Source: Saccharum officinarum | Lineage: Eukaryota; Streptophyta; Magnoliopsida; Poales; Poaceae | Assembly: GCA_020631735.1 (NCBI GenBank) | Contig: CM036168.1 | Span: 103,064,036-103,128,035 of the forward strand | Direction of reading: 5' to 3' | DNA: 64,000 nucleotides | Shown: piece by piece, positions 58,212-64,000 of the stretch | Position numbering within the stretch: the stretch's first letter is position 1 | Layout: the number at the start of each line of letters is the position of its first letter | Program-made: the position numbers and the translations under genes | Notes under the pieces: model-generated | Told to the model about the DNA's origin: nothing | Databases searched by the model: none | The model's input: the letters and a program-made list of their open reading frames with translations, nothing else

Positions 58212-58453
58212 GGCCCCGTTTAGTTGCGAAAAATTTTGGAGAAAGATTCATGTAGCACTTTTCGTTATTATTTGATAAAATTTGTCTAATCATAGACTAA
58301 CTAGGCTCAAAAGATTCGTCTCGATATTTACAGACAAACTGTGCAATTAGTTATTTTTTACTCACATTTAATGCTCAATGCATGCGTCTAAAGATTCGAT
58401 GTGACAGTTCCTATGCAAAATTTTTTGACACTTTTTAGCCATCTAAACAAGGC
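58212..58453. mobile_element. Abundant grass MITE (ggccccgtttag type)
   Basis: The ends ggccccgtttagttgcg and, in reverse, gccttgtttagatggc. Internal aactaggctcaaaagattc and aactgtgcaattagtt blocks are shared with the other two copies in the window. Confidence 0.75.
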
Positions 58454-58573
58454 TGAGCAGTGAGCACGAACAGGTGCCTCTGACGGTCGTCGCGGAGGCT
58501 TGAGGGGTGAGAGGGTCCGTGTCCGTCAATGACTATGACTACGCCAGAGGGAGAGGCCCCACGTATTAGCGAC

Positions 58574-58923
58574 CAGGGTATTTTTTATCGGCCAAAAGTC
58601 GTCGATATTTTTGAAATTTCCTTTCTATCCCCGGGGTCCGATAAAATTTGAAATCAGCTAAATTTTTCCCTTCTTTCCTGTTTCTACACAGACAATTCAA
58701 AATCAGTCACGCGACGGTCCGACACTTATAATGATTTATTCTTGTTTTGATTTGTAAACAAGTGATGTTTAATATCTTAGGAATAGTTTCAAGTCAAATT
58801 CTACAAATTTTTTGAAAAAAAAATAAATTTTTTTGAATTTGGTCCGATATTTCCGATATATCTTGTTTATCCTCTTTATCCATGACGTCGGATAAATTTT
58901 AATTCCCGATAACGAAAACCTTG
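58574..58923. mobile_element. hAT MITE (350 bp), TSD TTAGCGAC
   Basis: The left end CAGGGTATTTTTTATCGG and the right end, in reverse CAAGGTTTTCGTTATCGG. The exact duplication ttagcgac lies at 58566-58573 and 58924-58931. Many cgata/tatcg words occur, as in Ac/Ds-like elements. There is no ORF. Confidence 0.88.
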
Positions 58924-59074
58924 TTAGCGACTAGCGTAAGAGGGAGGACGACAGGTCGTTGCAGTAATGAACTGCTTCCTGTGATTCCTGAATGCTGAGC
59001 ACGCACCAGCGGTCCGTAGCGGCAGATACTGTCTCCAACAACACCATCTATTCGACATATTTTTCAACAACAAG

Positions 59075-60184
59075 TGTCGGTGTTCGGACCAAGGGGGTCC
59101 TAAACCAACGAGTAAATGCTGCGTGACTCTTTCCTGAATGGTGATGCAAGGAGAACATACGGGGGTTTATCCTGGTTCGGGCAAAAGAAGGCCCTACGTC
59201 CAGCGGGGAAGAGAGGTTTGTATTTCCTTGCACCGGGGTGCTCGTGTAGGGGTTACAAGCAGGCGAGAGAGGGTGTCGAGCCCCAAGTCTCAAAGAGAAA
59301 AAGGAGAAAGATGGTTGCTTCGCGTTTTTTCCGTGATGCTTCGTGTTTTTTCTTCCCCCCTTTGGTTCGCCCTGGCCTGCCTTTTTATAGGGCGAGAGGT
59401 GGCCAAGTCGAGGGGAGGCTTGAGGCGATGTTTCGTCGATTCCTGTTGAGTTGACTATAGCGACGTGGCTTCGGGATGGCCGGCCATCCCTGGGTATCCT
59501 GACGCGGTACGGGACAAGAGGGTGAAATGACCCAGAGTGCCAGGCCATACCGTCCTTCGAGCTAAGTCGAGCGTTGGGGCCGGGTCGAGGCTGGGTCGAG
59601 GTCGGATGGATAAGGCCGAATCCCCGGTATCGCGGGGGACGGACCTTGTCTTATCCTCCCTCGAGGGTGACTGATGGTGAATAGTGCGCGGTATGGTGGA
59701 TACAGTGACGGCTTTCACCTCCCATCACGGGATGGGCGGTAAAACAGCGAGACTTGACGTGGGTATTGTTCCCGCGTTGACCCATGCCGTAGCCATGTCG
59801 GTCGGTGGTAGTAGGTAACCGCATTGAATGCTATGGCTTTTGTCCCGGGTAGGTAAAGAAAGGGCGTCGAGGGGCCGGGGCGCGGTCGAGGCGCCCCGTC
59901 GAGCGGGCCTCGTACGAGTCGGAGCCGGAGCGCGGTCGAGGCGCCCCGTCGAGCGGGCCTCGTACGAGTCGGAGCCGGGACGCGGTCGAGGCGCCCCGTC
60001 GAGCGGGCCTCGTACGAGTCGGAGCCGGGGCGCGGTCGAGGCACCCCGTCGAGCGGGCCTCGTACGAGTCGGAGCCGGGACGCGGTCGAGGCGCCCCGTC
60101 GAGCGGGCTATCTTTTCTACTGGTTTCGGTTTTTGTTAGTGTTTTGGCGATAGCTGTGGTACCCCCGTACTGTTGGTACCGACA
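59075..60184 (-). repeat. 3' LTR of Tat element C (1110 bp)
   Basis: Plus-strand ends TGTCGGTGTTCGG and GTTGGTACCGACA. It is related to, but longer than, the 905-bp LTRs of copies A and B, partly because of an internal minisatellite. CCTTTTTATAGGG at about 59379-59391 is a TATA candidate in reverse. Confidence 0.87.
59877..60108. repeat. 50-bp minisatellite in the LTR of element C (about 4.6 units)
   Basis: Units start ggggcgcggtcgagg, ggagcgcggtcgagg or gggacgcggtcgagg and end cgtacgagtcggagcc. Only a few positions vary. It is not seen in the LTRs of copies A and B. Confidence 0.92.
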
Positions 60185-60200
60185 GTAGCCCCGAGCCTTT
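60185..60200 (-). other. Polypurine tract of element C
   Basis: In reverse AAAGGCTCGGGGCTAC, the same sequence as in copies A and B, directly abutting the LTR. Confidence 0.75.
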
Positions 60201-60264
60201 GGGTGAGTGTGTGATCACTCTCCCAGAGGTTAGTCAGAACTGGAGTCGTAGCGTCGTGATTTTT

Positions 60265-60294
60265 CCGGTGGGGGCGCGCGAGCGCACCCGCCGG
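60265..60294. promoter_or_regulatory. 30-nt hairpin, element C
   Basis: The arms CCGGTGGGGGCGC and GCGCACCCGCCGG are homologous to the hairpin in copies A and B. One base pair differs on both arms (A-T there, G-C here), while one other pair is disrupted. Confidence 0.6.
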
Positions 60295-60370
60295 GTGTAG
60301 CCCCGAGGCCTCGGTGGAGTATGGAGACTCCTCCGAGGTCTTGTTTGCGTTCGATTGGGGACATTTTGTT

Positions 60371-62365
60371 GCGGTCAAGCCCCCGAGCCTCGTGCGCGCG
60401 AGGTCGATTAGGGTCCCGGCCGTCTTTTGCTGTGCGACCCTCGCGCTCCTTTTTCGAAAAAAGGAGGAGGGGTGTAGAATGTCGTACTACCCTCGTTTGG
60501 GTCCGAGTTACGACGATCTCTGGTGAGCTGCTAGCGGGGGAATTCGAGTGAAAACCCGTGCCCCGTTCGTTAGGGGTCGGCTAGTGGCCCGGAGGCGCCC
60601 TCAAAAATGCCAAGAAGTGGTCGTGTGGATCTCGATTTCCTTCGACAGGATTCGAGGGCTCGATGCCTCCCCCGGAGGGATTCCTACCACAACCTTCTCC
60701 TTTGGCCTCGAATACGTCCTGGGGTGCCTCGAGAGCGTGGCTCGAGCCCTTGGCCATGTACGGGCGCACCCTGGGTCGTCCCTAACTCTGTTGCTCGAGG
60801 GCAGCTGTCGAACCCCGTTCGAGGGCCAGCTTTCGCTCCCTCGAGACTTATTGCGGGCTTCGCACCCATTTTTGCGGTCGGGACCCCGAGCCTCGCACGC
60901 ACGAGGTCGATCAGAGTCCCGGCCGTCTTTCGCGACCCTCACGCTCCTTTTTCGAAAAAAGGAGGAGGGGTGGAGAATGTCGCACTACCCTCGTTTGGGC
61001 CCGAGTTACGACGATCTCCGGTGAGCTGCTAGCGGGGAAATTCGAGTGAGAACCCGTGCCCCGTTCGTTAGGGGTCGGCTAGTGGCCCGGAGGCGCCCTC
61101 AAAAATGCCAAGAAGTGGTCGTGTGGATCTCGATTCCCTTCGACAGGATTCGAGGGCTCGATGCCTCCCCCGGAGGGATTCCTACCACAACCTTCTCCTT
61201 CGGCCTCGAATACGTCCTGGGGTGCCTCGAGAGCGTGGCTCGAGCCCTTGGCCATGTACGGGCGCACCCTGGGTCGTCCCTAACTCTGTTGCTCGAGGGC
61301 AGCTGTCGAACCCCGTTCGAGGGCCAGCTTTCGCTCCCTCGAGACTTATTGCGGGCTTCGCACCCATTTTTGCGGTCGGGACCCCGAGCCTCGCACGCAC
61401 GAGGTCGATCAGAGTCCCGGCCGTCTTTCGCGACCCTCATGCTCCTTTTTCGAAAAAAGGAGGAGGGGTGGAGAATGTCGCACTACCCTCGTTTGGGCCC
61501 GAGTTACGACGATCTCCGGTGAGCTGCCAGCGGGGGAATTCGAGTGAGAACCCGTGCCCCGTTCGTTAGGGGTCGGCTAGTGGCCCGGAGGCGCCCTCAA
61601 AAATGCCAAGAAGTGGTCGTGTGGATCTCGATTCCCTTCGACAGGATTCGAGGGCTCGATGCCTCCCCCGGAGGGATTCCTACCACAACCTTCTCCTTCG
61701 GCCTCGAATACGTCCTGGGGTGCCTCGAGAGCGTGGCTCGAGCCCTTGGCCATGTACGGGCGCACCCTGGGTCGTCCCTAACTCTGTTGCTCGAGGGCAG
61801 CTGTCGAACCCCGTTCGAGGGCCAGCTTTCGCTCCCTCGAGACTTATTGCGGGCTTCGCACCCATTTTTGCGGTCGGGACCCCGAGCCTCGCACGCACGA
61901 GGTCGATCAGAGTCCCGGCCGTCTTTCGCGACCCTCACGCTCCTTTTTCGAAAAAAGGAGGAGGGGTGGAGAATGTCACACTACCCTCGTTTGGGCCCGA
62001 GTTACGACGATCTCCGGTGAGCTGCTAGCGGGGGAATTCGAGTGAGAACCCGTGCCCCGTTCGTTAGGGGTCGGCTAGTGGCCCGGAGGCGCCCTCAAAA
62101 ATGCCAAGAAGTGGTCGTGTGGATCTCGATTCCCTTCGACAGGATTCGAGGGCTCGATGCCTCCCCCGGAGGGATTCCTACCACAACCTTCTCCTTCGGC
62201 CTCGAATACGTCCTGGGGTGCCTCGAGAGCGTGGCTCGAGCCCTTGGCCATGTACGGGCGCACCCTGGGTCGTCCCTAACTCTGTTGCTCGAGGGCAGCT
62301 GTCGAACCCCGTTCGAGGGCCAGCTTTCGTTCCCTCGAGACTTATTGCGGGTTTCGCACCCATTT
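60371..62365. repeat. Four tandem copies of a ~498-bp module in element C
   Basis: Units 60371-60873 (503 bp, most diverged at its start), 60874-61371, 61372-61869 and 61870-62365. Units 2-4 differ by only a few bases. Each contains gcgaccctcacgctcc, the run ttttcgaaaaaaggagg and gagggcagctgtcgaacc. Overlapping ORFs of 141-158 residues recur in every unit but are mere consequences of the repetition. Confidence 0.95.
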
Positions 62366-62717
62366 AAGACATACCTGGAGATATTTCGTTGTCCGGGCGC
62401 GTTTTTTCGGGAGGCGAGACCGGCGCGTTATCGGCGTATGGTTACGACGTGGGGAGCGGCCACGTGCTCAGTTCCTGCGAGATATAAGGAAACGGTTAGG
62501 CGAGCGGTTTTATCGCGAGAAACTGCTCCTTACTTTTCGCGCGGCCGTTGGGCTTCCGTCCGAGCATATAAAGCTAAGGCCTTGGGGTCTCCGTTCCCCA
62601 CCGGTTACTTGCATCCCTGCAATCCTTTGCCCTAGACATCCCCTGCCACATCGCGTTCTCCGCCCGTCTTGCCGCAGCCACCGCATCCTTTTCTCCCATC
62701 CCCTTCCGACGACATCG
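62366..62717 (+). promoter_or_regulatory. Promoter and 5' UTR of the antisense gene in element C
   Basis: A TATA box GCATATAAAGC lies at 62564-62574, about 145 bp before the ATG, followed by a pyrimidine-rich leader. The position and sequence suit a plant pol II core promoter. The homologous stretch in copies A and B reads gggtgtaagtg (reverse strand), with the box lost. Confidence 0.65.
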
Positions 62718-64000
62718 ATGGCAGGAAAGAGCCAGATCCTTCCCGCCGACGACTGGGCCGCCTCCTCGGTGACGGAGAGGAGGTTGGAGGAGTTGGTCGA
62801 GGACGGGCTGTTGCGGCCGAGGACGAACTCGGCGCGGCCGGAGTGGGTGGCACCGCCCCCCGCCCACCAGGAGCCAGTGCCCCCCGAAGGGTACGTGGTG
62901 AGCTTCGTCAGCTTTCATGAGCGGGGGTTCGGCGTGCCGGCGTCGGTCTTCATGCGTGCGCTCCTCCACTACTACCGGGTGGAGCTTCACCACCTTTCCC
63001 CCAACGCCGTAGCGCAGGCCGCCATCTTTGCGGCGGTCTGCGAGGGCTACCTTGGGGTGGAGCCACAGTGGAACTTGTGGCTTCACCTTTTCAAGGCCGA
63101 GCTCTTCGCCAAGAGGGCAGGGGAGAAAGGCGTCCTGTCCGCGGCCCGAGTGGGGAGCTGCGTGCTGCAAGTGAGATCGGGTCGGACGGATCTATACATC
63201 CCGGCCCGACTCATCTCCTCGAACAGTGGGTGGCACGAGGGTTGGTTCTATCTCCGCAATGATGAAAATCAGTTGCCGAGGTACACCGGCCGCGTGCTGA
63301 CTGCTCGAGAAGAGCACTGGTCGTACGGAGTGCCCGAGGCCGAGAAGACGCGCTTGGATCCGCTGCTGGCGGCGCTGCAGCAGCTTCGCCTTCGGGGCCT
63401 GACGGCTGCGGCGGTGGCTGCGGGCTTCCATCGCCGTAGAGTGATGCCGTTGTGCCAGCGTCGTCTCCGCCTGGACCAGATGACTCCGGAGGCGAACCTG
63501 GAGGGCACCCGGATGTCCCACGAATCCCTCACCCTTGAGGAGGTTCTCCGGCGGGCTCGCCGGATGGTCGGGAACTTCAAGGCGGAGGAAGCCAATCAGG
63601 TTCCCATGAGGCCTACCGAGGGGTGCGAATCCGTGGTACGTATCCCGGGGCTGAGGTATTGCTTTTCTTGTTTTTCTGTGGATTTCGCTGATGTGGTCGA
63701 GGCCGGTGTGTAGGATTTGTCGGCGTTGCGGGAAACGCGCCCACCAGTCCCGGAGGACCGGCCCGCCCGGGAGGCTCGACGCCTGCATGCCTCCCAGAAG
63801 AAGCAGGCCAAGGAGACGGCCAAGAAGCGGGCGATCCGCAAGGCCAAGAAGGCGGAGGCGTTGAAGAAGCGCCGGCGCCAGCAAGCCATCGACGGAGTGC
63901 CCCTGTCACCGTCGCCTTCCGAGACAGTCTCGGGGAGGACGACGGCAGCAGCGATGAAGATGAAGATGCCCTGTCGCGGTATGAGATTGCGACCAGGCTT
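62718..64000 (+). CDS. Antisense gene of Tat element C ('putative gypsy type transposon' family), runs off the window
   Basis: Exon 1 is 62718-63635 (306 codons, MAGKSQILPADDW). It contains the Transposase_28-type domain: GYVVSFVSFHERGFGVP, FMRALLHYYRVELHHL, AAIFAAVCEGYLGVEP and WNLWLHLFKAEL at about residues 50-120. WHEGWFYLRND follows. Intron 63636-63713 has GTACGT and TAG ends, in phase. Exon 2 starts at 63714 with a highly basic Lys/Arg-rich stretch (KKQAKETAKKRAIRKAKKAEALKKRRRQ is the region), then an acidic run (EDDGSSDEDEDALSRYEIAT) that needs a one-base shift near 63920. No stop interrupts exon 1, unlike copies A and B. Function is unknown; nuclear localisation is plausible from the basic stretch. 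It lies opposite to gag-pol. Confidence 0.75.

Larger units (their letters stand above)
59075..64000 (-). mobile_element. Tat-lineage Ty3/gypsy element C, 3' part, minus orientation
   Basis: The window holds the 3' LTR (59075-60184), the polypurine tract, a four-fold tandem module, and the start of the antisense gene, which therefore reads on the plus strand. The layout mirrors 5684-10015 of copy A. gag-pol and the 5' LTR lie beyond 64000. The 5 bases before the LTR are acaag. Confidence 0.87.

Noticed and set aside
57879..58223. 114-residue plus-strand ORF between two MITEs
   Set aside because: It starts inside a MITE, runs into another and has no recognised motif.
59877..60108. Coding repeat protein across the 50-bp minisatellite
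   Set aside because: A 50-bp unit is not a multiple of three, so no frame keeps a repeated peptide, and the array lies inside an LTR.
60548..62635. Series of 141-197-residue ORFs repeated every 498 bp
   Set aside because: They recur because the DNA is tandemly repeated. The homologous single module in copies A and B does not keep the frame, so coding is not supported.
62574..63170. 198-residue minus-strand ORF opposite the antisense gene of element C
   Set aside because: Shadow of the plus-strand exon, whose conserved domain and splice site identify the real frame.

Overview
This is a repeat-dense grass genomic window, most likely a panicoid grass such as an Andropogoneae species. That is inferred from the retrotransposon families (Tat-lineage Ty3/gypsy, Reina and Tekay-like chromoviruses, SIRE-like copia), the Stowaway MITEs and the GC-rich spliced plant genes. 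Almost all of the sequence is transposable elements. Only three ordinary host genes are visible, all between 35.8 and 44.2 kb: a serine carboxypeptidase-like gene (minus), a UDP-glycosyltransferase remnant (minus) and an NDR1/HIN1-like gene (plus). Each carries a lesion. No tRNA, rRNA or CRISPR was recognised.

1-24.7 kb: two near-identical copies (1-11669 and 12997-24666) of one segment, holding a dead Tat-lineage element, its 3' LTR, its 3' flank and the start of a hAT element. They are separated by exactly 100 N. The left copy stops, still aligned, at the last base before the gap. This is either a tandem segmental duplication or one locus scaffolded twice. Substitutions between the copies stop abruptly near 6.1 kb.

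24.7-35.3 kb: a 752-bp hAT element, a deleted SIRE-like copia element (26733-29663, TSD GCTGG) inside the 3' end of another gypsy element, a LINE fragment, a Stowaway MITE, and a 3.9-kb solo LTR of a Tekay/Del-like element (TSD GTGTT).

35.8-44.9 kb: the gene island. The 13-exon carboxypeptidase gene would encode 463 residues, but a 621-bp hAT element sits in exon 10. The glycosyltransferase is cut by the second 100-N gap and frameshifted. The NDR1/HIN1-like gene has a frameshift just before its membrane segment. LINE, SINE, Helitron and MITE remnants lie between the genes.

44.86-56.24 kb: a five-deep nest in which each layer has its own target-site duplication: Stowaway MITE < Reina chromovirus < SIRE-like solo LTR (+) < second SIRE-like solo LTR (-) < Ds-like hAT element.

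56.2-59.1 kb: MITE-rich spacer with a 600-bp tandem duplication, one unit of which carries a small MITE that the other lacks.

59.1-64 kb: a third Tat element in minus orientation (3' LTR 59075-60184). It has a 50-bp minisatellite in its LTR, four tandem copies of a 498-bp module, and an intact-looking, spliced antisense gene (62718 onwards) with its own TATA box. The same antisense gene is decayed in the two left copies.
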